Positions 1 through 6,139 of a stretch of 8,672 nucleotides of DNA are shown here, piece after piece; within the stretch, counting starts at the first letter, position 1, and each line of letters opens with the position of its first letter. The translations under genes were made by a program, and so were the position numbers. The DNA is from JBKBRC01 sp046292345. GTDB lineage: Bacteria > Bacteroidota > Rhodothermia > Rhodothermales > Rubricoccaceae. Location of the stretch: assembly GCA_046292345.1 (NCBI GenBank), contig JBKBRC010000074.1:1-8672 (forward strand), written 5' to 3'. The notes under the pieces were generated by a model that worked only from the letters and a program-made list of their open reading frames with translations, had not been told where the DNA came from and searched no databases.

Positions 1-1
1 G

Positions 2-44
2 TAAGAGCCTCAAGCCACTGTAAGAGCCTCAAGCCACAAGAGCC
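2..44. repeat. 19-bp-period tandem repeat before the SQR start
   Basis: The 17-mer TAAGAGCCTCAAGCCAC occurs at 2-18 and exactly again at 21-37. The bases at 38-44 (AAGAGCC) repeat its first part once more, so the array has two full copies and one partial copy, running directly into the ATG at 45. Each full copy carries a TAA; the one at 21-23 is in frame with the SQR start, so that gene cannot start further upstream inside this window. The repeat may be a replication-slippage duplication of an intergenic stretch or of the 3' end of an upstream gene, and it may continue beyond the left edge. No regulatory role can be shown. Confidence 0.85.
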
Positions 45-1262
45 ATGTCGTCCTCCACTCATCACGAAGTTCTCATCGTCGGGGCCGGCGCGGCCGGGCT
101 GAGCGTGGCCGCCCGCCTGCTGCAGGCCGACGACGCGCCGGCCGTCACCCTGCTCGATCCGGCCGAGACGCACGACTACCAGCCGCTGTGGACGCTCGTC
201 GGCGGCGGCGTCGTGCCGGTCGAGGAGTCGCGGCGGGACATGGCTGCGCTGATCCCGCCCGGCGCCACGTGGATCCGCGAGGCCGCCACCGGCTTCGACC
301 CCGAGCGCAACACCGTCACGACTTCGGGCGGGCAGACGCTCACCTACGACTTCCTCGTCGTGTGCCCCGGGCTGCAGATCAACTGGGACGCGATCCCGGG
401 GCTCAAGGAGAGCCTGGGCACCAACGGGGTCTGCTCCAACTACGCCTATGAGCAGGCGCCCTACACGTGGGAGGCCCTGCAGGCGGCGGCGCGCAAGCGC
501 GGCCCCATCCGGGCGCTGTTCACGCAGCCCGCGGGCGCGATCAAGTGCGGCGGCGCGCCGCAGAAGATCATGTACCTCACCGCTGACTACCTCCGGCAGC
601 AGGGCCGCCTCGGCGAGGCCGACGTGCAGTTCTTCCACCCGGGGCAGGTCATCTTCGGCGTGCCGATCTTCGCCAAGACGCTGCGCGAGGTGATCGCACG
701 CTACGGCATCACGACCAACTTCGGGCACGAGCTCGTCGAGGTGCGCGGCGACCGGCAGGAGGCGGTCTTCCGCACGACCGGCAGCGGCGACGGCGCGCCG
801 GCCGAGCGCGTCGAGCGCTTCGACATGCTGCACGTGACGCCGCCGCAGGGCCCGCCGGACGTGATCCGCAACAGCCCGCTCGCGGCCGAGTCTGGCTGGG
901 TAGACCTCGACAAGCACACGATGCAGCACGTGCGCTACGAGAACGTCTTCGGCCTCGGCGATGCCGGCAGCACGCCCAACGCCAAGACGGGCGCGGCCAT
1001 CCGCAAGCAGTACCCGGTCGTGGCCGACAACCTGCTCGCCGTGCGCGCCGGTCGCGCGCCGGAGCCGCAGTACGACGGCTACGCCTCGTGCCCGCTCGTG
1101 ACCGGCTACGGCCGCCTCGTGCTGGCCGAGTTTGACTACAACAACGAGCCCGCGCCCAGCTTCCCGTTCGATACGTCCAAGGAGCGCTACTCGATGTGGG
1201 TGCTCAAGAAGGACATGCTGCCGCAGCTCTACTGGCACGGCATGCTGCGCGGACGGGCCTGA
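45..1262 (+). CDS. sqr: Sulfide:quinone oxidoreductase, SQOR-like flavoprotein
   Basis: This 405-residue flavoprotein should oxidise sulfide at a cysteine pair and pass electrons through FAD to membrane quinone. Seen: an N-terminal dinucleotide-binding motif, VGAGAAGL, at residues 12-19; IKCGGAPQK with Cys169; YASCPLVTG with Cys349; and FGLGDAGSTPNAKTGAA at about 302-318, the C-terminal FAD-binding segment. Human SQOR has the equivalents IKCAGAPQK and SCPLVTG, whose cysteines form the catalytic disulfide, so this is the mitochondrial-like branch. A third cysteine, Cys130, lies where type I enzymes carry an extra one. The usual hydrophobic C-terminal membrane-docking region fits residues 380-405. 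The ATG at 45 is the first possible start after an in-frame TAA at 21-23; there is no Shine-Dalgarno. The gene converges on the nucleotidase downstream. I am confident of the family; sulfide as the physiological substrate is inferred. Confidence 0.9.
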   Translation: MSSSTHHEVLIVGAGAAGLSVAARLLQADDAPAVTLLDPAETHDYQPLWTLVGGGVVPVEESRRDMAALIPPGATWIREAATGFDPERNTVTTSGGQTLTYDFLVVCPGLQINWDAIPGLKESLGTNGVCSNYAYEQAPYTWEALQAAARKRGPIRALFTQPAGAIKCGGAPQKIMYLTADYLRQQGRLGEADVQFFHPGQVIFGVPIFAKTLREVIARYGITTNFGHELVEVRGDRQEAVFRTTGSGDGAPAERVERFDMLHVTPPQGPPDVIRNSPLAAESGWVDLDKHTMQHVRYENVFGLGDAGSTPNAKTGAAIRKQYPVVADNLLAVRAGRAPEPQYDGYASCPLVTGYGRLVLAEFDYNNEPAPSFPFDTSKERYSMWVLKKDMLPQLYWHGMLRGRA

Positions 1263-1288
1263 AGAGGCCAGCACGCGCCGCCGGCAAA

Positions 1289-1312
1289 CGCGCGGCCATC
1301 CGCGCGGCCATC
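1289..1312. repeat. 12-bp perfect tandem duplication, convergent intergenic
   Basis: The 12-mer CGCGCGGCCATC occurs at 1289-1300 and again immediately at 1301-1312. It lies between the convergent SQR and nucleotidase genes, 27 bp after the SQR stop codon. It is most simply a slippage duplication. Confidence 0.7.
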
Positions 1313-1343
1313 CCCTGACGCGCGGCGGCCCTCCGAGGCAGCA

Positions 1344-1378
1344 CGGCCCGCCCCCCGCCAGGCCGGAGGGGCGGGCCG
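1344..1378. terminator. GC-only hairpin between convergent genes
   Basis: CGGCCCGCCCC at 1344-1354 is the perfect reverse complement of GGGGCGGGCCG at 1368-1378, an 11-bp stem. Three further pairs (1355-1357 with 1364-1366) can form inside after a single A bulge. It lies between the stop codons of two convergent genes (1262 and 1435), where a shared bidirectional terminator is expected. No T tract follows on either strand, so termination here would be factor-assisted or hairpin-only; the role is inferred from position and stability. Confidence 0.55.
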
Positions 1379-1434
1379 CTGCCGTTCGGGACGGCGGCTT
1401 CAGGCGGGGCTCGCAGCCTTCCGCGCCCTGGCCT

Positions 1435-3087
1435 TCAGCGAGAGCCCGCCGGCTCGGGGGTGACCCGCCACGTGGTGGTGCCGAGCACGTCCTCAGGCGC
1501 CACGTGGCCGCGTTCGGCCAGAAAGTCCTCGATCAGCGCGCGCACCGGGCGGTCGATCTGCGCCACGACGGCCTCGGGCGTCATGCCCGGGAAGCCGCCG
1601 CCGCCCTCGGCGCGGTACGAGTTGACGGCCATCGTGAAGACGTCGTCGTCGCGCACGGGGCGGCCCCCAAAGGCAAGGCCCTGCACGCGCTCCCCGACGG
1701 GGCGCGCCAGGTCGAGCGTGTACGTGACGCCGTCGATGGCGTCGAAGTTGTAGCCCGGCCAGCGCGGGTTGACGCGCGGCGCGGCGCCGGGGGTATCCGG
1801 CGGGAGGTAGTACTGCGCCCCGTGCTCGAGGTAGGCGCGCAGGTCGCGCCCGGAGATGCGGACGGTGTAGAGCGCGTTCTCGTACGGGTAGAGCTGTGCC
1901 AGCTGCGCGCGCGAGAGACCGTCGGGGCCGAGCGTGAGCGCGGTCGTGAAGGCGCTCGCGGCCGAGAGCTGCGCGCCCGTGGCGGCGCGCTGCGCGGCGT
2001 GAATGAGGCCCACGGCGGCCGTGGGCTCAAGCCGGCCGCGCTCGGTCGGCCACAGGCCGCTCGTCGTGGCGACGGGCTCGGCGAGGAACGCCCGCACGGC
2101 CTCATGCCCCTCGGCGGCGAGCGCGACGACCGTCGGGTGCGCCCGCGCGTGCCGCACCGGGTGCACGCGCACGGCGTGCGCGGCCACGCGCGCCGCGCCA
2201 TCCGACGCGCGCACGAGGGCCAGCTCGATCACGCCCAGGTGGTCGCCCCAGCGCCCGGCCTGCACGACCGGCACCGGCCGGCCGTCGGCGCCGGCAAGGG
2301 CGGTGGCGAGCGTGCGGTGCGAGTGCCCGATCACGAGCGCATCCACGCCCGGCACGGTCTCGGCGACGGCCCGCCCGAAGTTTTCCGCGCCGAGCCCCTC
2401 GGCCGAGAACGACGACGGCCCCTCGAGGCCCGAGTGTGCCACGACGACGACCACGTCGGCGCCGCGCGCGCGCGCCTCGGCCACGTAGCGGCGGGCCGCG
2501 GCCACGCCGTCGCCGAAGGCGAGGCGGCCGGCCACGCGCGGGCGGTCCCAGACGGCCGAGCCGGGCGTGGTCAGGCCCACGATGCCGACCGTGAGCGTGC
2601 CCACGCGGCGGAGCACGTACGGCGCGTAGGCCGGCGCGTCGGTCCCGGCGAGCGTGACGTTGGCCGCGAGCATGGGCGTGGCCGTCTGCCGCAGCCGGCG
2701 GTGGAGCACGCCGAGCCCGAAGTTGAACTCGTGGTTGCCGAGCACGGCCGCATCGTAGGCGAGCGCGTCGAAGGCGGCCACGGTGGGACTCGTGCCGAGC
2801 GAGTCCTCACGGGCGAAGAACTCTGCGAAGGGGTTGCCCTGGAAGAAGTCGCCCGCGTCGACGAGCAGAGTATGCGCGTGCGCGGCGCGGACCGAGTCGA
2901 CGAGCGTGGCGACCTTGGCCAGGCCGAGGCGTTCGTCGGGGCGGTCGGCGTAGTAGTCCCAGGGCAACAGGTGCCCGTGGAGGTCGGTCGTGGCCATGAC
3001 GACGATCCGCGTCGTGTCGGCCGGGGCCTGTGCGGCGGCCAGAGGCAAGAGCAGCAGCGAGAGCGCAGCCAGGAGGGCAAGTCGCAT
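1435..3087 (-). CDS. Secreted CpdB-type 2',3'-cyclic phosphodiesterase/5'-nucleotidase
   Basis: This 550-residue exported metallophosphoesterase probably releases phosphate and nucleosides from extracellular or periplasmic nucleotides. I start it at the ATG at 3085-3087 because that gives a clean signal peptide: MRL, a Leu/Ala core, and an AxA site after AAAQA near residue 21; the upstream ATG at 3117 would add ten residues before it. Metal-binding motifs appear in family order: DLHGH (35-39), GD (79-80), GNHE (117-120), AHS (217-219) and GHSH (254-257). The C-terminal nucleotidase domain has YPYENALYTVRISG (400-413), YNFDAIDGV (446-454) and NSYRAEGGGGFPG (489-501). DLHGHLLPWDYY, YNFD and the Gly-rich NSYRAEGGGGF resemble CpdB/YfkN more than UshA. 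Length fits one enzyme unit. It is divergent from the DUF885 gene. Exact substrate is uncertain. Confidence 0.88.
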   Translation of the reverse strand: MRLALLAALSLLLLPLAAAQAPADTTRIVVMATTDLHGHLLPWDYYADRPDERLGLAKVATLVDSVRAAHAHTLLVDAGDFFQGNPFAEFFAREDSLGTSPTVAAFDALAYDAAVLGNHEFNFGLGVLHRRLRQTATPMLAANVTLAGTDAPAYAPYVLRRVGTLTVGIVGLTTPGSAVWDRPRVAGRLAFGDGVAAARRYVAEARARGADVVVVVAHSGLEGPSSFSAEGLGAENFGRAVAETVPGVDALVIGHSHRTLATALAGADGRPVPVVQAGRWGDHLGVIELALVRASDGAARVAAHAVRVHPVRHARAHPTVVALAAEGHEAVRAFLAEPVATTSGLWPTERGRLEPTAAVGLIHAAQRAATGAQLSAASAFTTALTLGPDGLSRAQLAQLYPYENALYTVRISGRDLRAYLEHGAQYYLPPDTPGAAPRVNPRWPGYNFDAIDGVTYTLDLARPVGERVQGLAFGGRPVRDDDVFTMAVNSYRAEGGGGFPGMTPEAVVAQIDRPVRALIEDFLAERGHVAPEDVLGTTTWRVTPEPAGSR

Positions 3088-3146
3088 GACGTAGCGTGAA
3101 GGGTGGAGCAGGTGCATCTTGTCGGGCCAACGTAGCCCCGGCTCGC
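3088..3146. promoter_or_regulatory. Divergent promoter region, nucleotidase / DUF885 gene
   Basis: These 59 bp separate the chosen starts of two divergent genes for exported proteins, so promoters for both must lie here or just inside the genes. On the minus strand, 3134-3127 read TACGTTGG, one mismatch from the Bacteroidota -7 consensus TAnnTTTG and about 40 bp before the nucleotidase ATG. I found no matching upstream TTG element and no comparable motif for the plus-strand gene, so the assignment is weak. Neither gene has a Shine-Dalgarno. Confidence 0.3.
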
Positions 3147-4955
3147 ATGCTCATGCCGTCACGTCTTCGTAACCGGACCGCCACCCGCGGAATCCGCCTG
3201 CTGGCGCTCCTGCTCGCGCTGCTCACGACCGCGCAGCCCGCCGCCGCGCAGCCCGCTGCGCCCACGCCCTCGGCCGCCCTGGCGGCGCTGATGGACGAGC
3301 ACTGGGCGTGGACGCTCCGCGACAACCCGCTCTTCGCCACGAGCGTTGGCGAGCACGCCTACAACGACCGCCTGCCCGAGGTCGGCGTGGCCGCCGCCCT
3401 GCGCCGCGCCGACGCGCAGCGCGCCTTCCTGGCCCGCCTCCGCCAGATCGACCGAGCGGCGCTCTCCGACGAGGAGCGGCTCAACGCGGACATTCTCGAG
3501 CGGCAGCTCCGCGACGCCATCGCCGAGGTCGACCTGATGGGCTTCGTCGTGCCCATCACCAACCGCGGCGGCTTCCACGTCTCGTTCCCCGAACTTGGCG
3601 AGCGCGTGCCGCTGCGCACCGTGCAGGACTACGAGAACTATGTCGCGCGCCTGCGCGGCTTCCGCGCCTACGCCGAGGGCCACGTCGAGCTGCTCACGCT
3701 CGGCGCCGAGACGGCCGTCACGCTGCCGGCTGTCGTGCTGCAAGACTTCGAAGCGCTCGTGCGACCGCACATCGTCGCCGATCCCACCCAGAGCCGGCTC
3801 TACGCGCCGTTTACGCGCTTCCCGGAGGCCATTCCCGCCGAGGACCGTGCGCGCCTCGAGGCCGCCGGCCGCGCGGCCATCGCCGAGGTCGTCGTGCCCG
3901 GCTACGCAGACTTCCTGCACTTCATGCAGACGACCTACATCCCGCTGGCGCGCGGTAGCATCGGAGCGTTCGAGCGGCCGGGCGGGGAGGCGTACTACGC
4001 GCACCGCGTGCGCCACTTCACGACGCTCGACGACGCCACGCCCGAGAGCGTCCACCAGACAGGGCTGGCCGAGGTGGCGCGCATCCGCGCTGAGATGGAC
4101 GCCGTCATCGCCCGGACCGGCTTCGAGGGCTCGTTTCAGGACTTCCTCGCCTTCCTCCGCACCGACGACCGGTTCTACGTGGACACGCCCGAGGAACTGC
4201 TCCGCCGCGTGGCCGAGGTCGGCAAGAAGATCGACGGCGAGCTGCCGCGCCTTTTCCGCACGCTCCCGCGCATGCCCTGGGGCATCCGACCCGTGCCGGA
4301 CTTCATCGCGCCCCGCACGACCACGGCCTACTACCAGCGGCCCGCCGGCGACGGCACGCAGGCCGGCTTCTACTACGTCAACACATACGACCTGCGCAGC
4401 CGGCCGCTCTACGAGCTCGAGGCGCTCTCGCTGCACGAGGCCGTGCCGGGGCACCACCTTCAGATCGCACTCCAGCAGGAGATCGCAGACCTGCCGCCGC
4501 TGCGCCGCTACGCCGGCTTCACAGCGTTCGTGGAAGGATGGGCGCTCTACGCCGAGCGCCTCGGCCTCGAGGTCGGCTTCTACGAAGACCCGTACTCGGA
4601 TTTCGGGCGGCTCACCTACGAGATGTGGCGTGCGCTCCGCCTCGTCGTAGACACCGGCATCCACCAGTTCGGCTGGAGCCGCCAGCGCGCCATCGACTAC
4701 ATGGCCGAGAACTCGGGCCTGAGTCTGCTCAACATCACCAACGAGGTCGACCGCTACATCGCCTGGCCGGGGCAGGCGCTCGCGTACAAGACGGGCGAGC
4801 TCAAGATCCGCGAGCTGCGCGCGCGCGCCGAGGCCGCCCTCGGCGACCGCTTCGACGTGCGGGCGTTCCACGACGCGGTGCTGCTCGCCGGCGCCGTCCC
4901 GCTCTCGGTGCTCGAGCAGCGTATCGACGCCTGGATTGCCGCTGGCGGGCCGTAA
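3147..4955 (+). CDS. Secreted DUF885 family putative metallopeptidase
   Basis: A 602-residue protein of the DUF885 family, zinc-peptidase-like proteins common in Bacteroidota, Proteobacteria and Actinobacteria and usually of unknown substrate. Seen: an N-terminal export signal with a basic stretch, a Leu-rich core (LLALLLALL) and likely cleavage near AQPAAAQ, about residue 35; the hallmark HEAVPGHH at 430-437, which resembles the HExxH of thermolysin-like enzymes but has two extra residues; FVEGWALYAE at 461-470, with a candidate third metal ligand or catalytic Glu; and YIAWPGQALAYKTG at 538-551. It ends with VLEQRIDAWI, typical for the family, so the C-terminus looks complete. I chose the ATG at 3147; the ATG at 3153 is equally possible, and the more upstream ATG at 3096 would bury the signal peptide. 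A hairpin plus T6 terminator follows seven bases after the stop. Confidence 0.88.
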   Translation: MLMPSRLRNRTATRGIRLLALLLALLTTAQPAAAQPAAPTPSAALAALMDEHWAWTLRDNPLFATSVGEHAYNDRLPEVGVAAALRRADAQRAFLARLRQIDRAALSDEERLNADILERQLRDAIAEVDLMGFVVPITNRGGFHVSFPELGERVPLRTVQDYENYVARLRGFRAYAEGHVELLTLGAETAVTLPAVVLQDFEALVRPHIVADPTQSRLYAPFTRFPEAIPAEDRARLEAAGRAAIAEVVVPGYADFLHFMQTTYIPLARGSIGAFERPGGEAYYAHRVRHFTTLDDATPESVHQTGLAEVARIRAEMDAVIARTGFEGSFQDFLAFLRTDDRFYVDTPEELLRRVAEVGKKIDGELPRLFRTLPRMPWGIRPVPDFIAPRTTTAYYQRPAGDGTQAGFYYVNTYDLRSRPLYELEALSLHEAVPGHHLQIALQQEIADLPPLRRYAGFTAFVEGWALYAERLGLEVGFYEDPYSDFGRLTYEMWRALRLVVDTGIHQFGWSRQRAIDYMAENSGLSLLNITNEVDRYIAWPGQALAYKTGELKIRELRARAEAALGDRFDVRAFHDAVLLAGAVPLSVLEQRIDAWIAAGGP

Positions 4956-4961
4956 GGCGCC

Positions 4962-4990
4962 GCGTCGTGGCGAACCGCGGACGCTTTTTT
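4962..4990 (+). terminator. Intrinsic terminator of the DUF885 gene
   Basis: GCGTC (4962-4966) pairs with GACGC (4980-4984). After a single bulged G at 4979, GTGG (4967-4970) pairs with CCGC (4975-4978), including one G-T pair, closing a CGAA loop. Six consecutive Ts at 4985-4990 follow the stem directly. A GC stem plus a T tract is the textbook Rho-independent form. It starts seven bases after the TAA at 4953-4955 and points with that gene. T runs are otherwise rare in this DNA. Confidence 0.8.
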
Positions 4991-5099
4991 CGCAAGCCGG
5001 CGCGCCCGGCACCAGATCGACGAGGCCGACGCGCATCGCCTCGCGCGGCTGCTCGCCTACGACCTCGCGCGTGAGGTGTACCGCCCCGTCCCGCCATGA
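4991..5099 (+). other. Open in-frame stretch after DUF885 stop, possible remnant
   Basis: In the same frame as the DUF885 gene, the sequence stays open from its TAA (4953-4955) to a TGA at 5097-5099. The last part, from 5013, reads QIDEADAHRLARLLAYDLAR and then a short Pro-rich tail. That reads like a normal amphipathic helix rather than the Arg/Pro-rich noise of shadow frames. There is no in-frame ATG or GTG, and a terminator lies between it and the gene. It could be a decayed gene end, or chance in GC-rich DNA. I do not call it a gene. Confidence 0.2.
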
Positions 5100-5105
5100 G
5101 GCGCT

Positions 5106-5984
5106 TCAGCGGGCAAGCTGCACGCGGATGCGGCCGGGGCCGGCGCCGAGGCGCACGCGCAGCGCCGACGAGTCGGCGGGGGAGGTGCCGGGGCTGCTGA
5201 AGCGGCCCTCGCCGTCGCCGACGAAGCCCTCCGGCAGGCGCAGCGACGTCACCGACGAGTGCGGCGCGACGACAACGACCGGGTGCCCGTCGGGGACGAC
5301 AATCGTCAGGTCAGCCAGGCCGACGCCCGCGCGGACGCGCGCGCCCGGCCGCGGCGGCGTGCCCGAGAAATCCAGGCGGAAGCGCCCCGCGCCGCCGTCG
5401 AACAGCACCGTCTGCGCCCGGGCATAGCCGAGGCCCTCGGCCGAGAACGCTGCCAGCCCGGCCCGGACGCGGAGGGTGTCCAGCACGGCGGGGTTGGGGG
5501 CGGCAAAGACGACGCGCGTCCGCGCGAGCCCGCTCCCGAGCGTGAGCCGCTCGAGCGGCACGCCCGAGAAGTCGAGCGCGGCATCGGCTGCGCCGAGTTC
5601 GAGCGCGAGCCGGAGCGGTGTGCGCCGCGAGAAGGAGAGCGTCCACGCGGCCTGCTCGCCGCGGCGCAGTTCGCGTAGCGACGTCTCCTCGCCGTCGAGG
5701 CGGAGGGTGGCGTGCGCGACGCGGCCGGCCGGTCCGGCTTCGGTGCGCGCCTCGAGCGTGGGCGCGAGCATGCCCTCGGGCAGGCGCGCCTCGGCCTGGA
5801 AGAGCGTGCCGGCCTCGGCCTCGGCCAGGCGCACGCGCCCGAGGGCGAGTTGCGCGCGGAGCTCGAGCGCGTCCTGCCCCTCGTCGGGGAGCTCAAGCAA
5901 CGCGCGGCGCAGGCCGGAGGCGTCGTCGCCCGCCCGGCAGCCGGAAAGCGCAAGGCAGAGGGCGAGCAGCACGAAGGGGCGCAT
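5106..5984 (-). CDS. Lipoprotein with toast-rack-like beta domain
   Basis: This 292-residue protein starts MRPFVLLALCLALSGC: a short hydrophobic signal ending in lipobox LSGC, so cleavage before Cys16 and lipidation are expected. Residues about 20-60 are charged and helical. The rest is repetitive beta structure with the Gly/Asp-rich rhythm of toast-rack domains (DUF4097/LiaF-C-like): LALELGAADAALDFSGVPL near 126-144, LTLGSGLARTRVVFAAPN near 147-164, GAGRFRLDFSG near 198-208 and GVGLADLTIVVPDG near 220-233. I see no catalytic motif, so a structural, binding or envelope-sensing role is likely but unproven. The ATG at 5984 puts the signal peptide at residue 1. It converges on the DUF885 gene and is divergent from the PLP enzyme. 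The lipobox is firm; the domain name rests on pattern resemblance. Confidence 0.8.
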   Translation of the reverse strand: MRPFVLLALCLALSGCRAGDDASGLRRALLELPDEGQDALELRAQLALGRVRLAEAEAGTLFQAEARLPEGMLAPTLEARTEAGPAGRVAHATLRLDGEETSLRELRRGEQAAWTLSFSRRTPLRLALELGAADAALDFSGVPLERLTLGSGLARTRVVFAAPNPAVLDTLRVRAGLAAFSAEGLGYARAQTVLFDGGAGRFRLDFSGTPPRPGARVRAGVGLADLTIVVPDGHPVVVVAPHSSVTSLRLPEGFVGDGEGRFSSPGTSPADSSALRVRLGAGPGRIRVQLAR

Positions 5985-6020
5985 GGCGACACGCGGCGGG
6001 AGACTCGGCCGGCGGCGCGC

Positions 6021-6085
6021 ATACGGCCCTGCGCAGGGAGGGTTGCAGATCTGCGGGAGCCCGCACGTCCCGGCTGCGGCCGTAT
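6021..6085. promoter_or_regulatory. Cluster of three perfect dyads inside an inverted repeat
   Basis: The 155-bp gap between the divergent lipoprotein and PLP-enzyme genes contains CCCTGCGCAGGG (6027-6038), GCAGATCTGC (6045-6054) and TGCGGG-AG-CCCGCA (6052-6065), each a perfect palindrome or dyad. They are bracketed by ATACGGCC (6021-6028) and its reverse complement GGCCGTAT (6078-6085). GGCCGTAT therefore faces outward towards each gene: about 37 bp before the minus-strand ATG and 54 bp before the plus-strand ATG. This fits two divergent promoters sharing operator sites between them. No known regulator was recognised, and none is encoded beside it in the window. Confidence 0.4.
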
Positions 6086-6090
6086 CCTTG
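6083..6090 (+). promoter_or_regulatory. Candidate -10 element of the PLP-enzyme gene
   Basis: TATCCTTG differs by one base from the Bacteroidota -7 consensus TAnnTTTG and lies 49 bp before the ATG at 6140. The 8-mer CGTATCCT that contains its start (6081-6088) recurs at 8020-8027 upstream of ruvC. No clear TTG element is found at the usual distance upstream, so this remains a candidate. Confidence 0.3.
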
Positions 6091-6139
6091 CGCGGCTCGG
6101 TTCCGCGTCCTGCCCCCTCCGTCCCCTCCGCGCCATCCG

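Noticed and set aside
1132..3099. A 655-codon plus-strand open frame running from the end of SQR across the nucleotidase
   Set aside because: It overlaps two well-supported genes, is very rich in Arg, Gly, His and Ala with no domain, and is the antisense shadow of high-GC codons.
4996..5010. Small hairpin GCCGG/CCGGC as terminator of the minus-strand lipoprotein gene
   Set aside because: Only five pairs, and on the minus strand it is followed by an A run instead of Ts, so it does not look like an intrinsic terminator for that gene.
3159..5036. A 625-codon minus-strand open frame opposite the DUF885 gene
   Set aside because: The plus strand here carries clear DUF885 motifs throughout; the antisense product has no recognisable motif and a repetitive charged composition typical of shadow frames.
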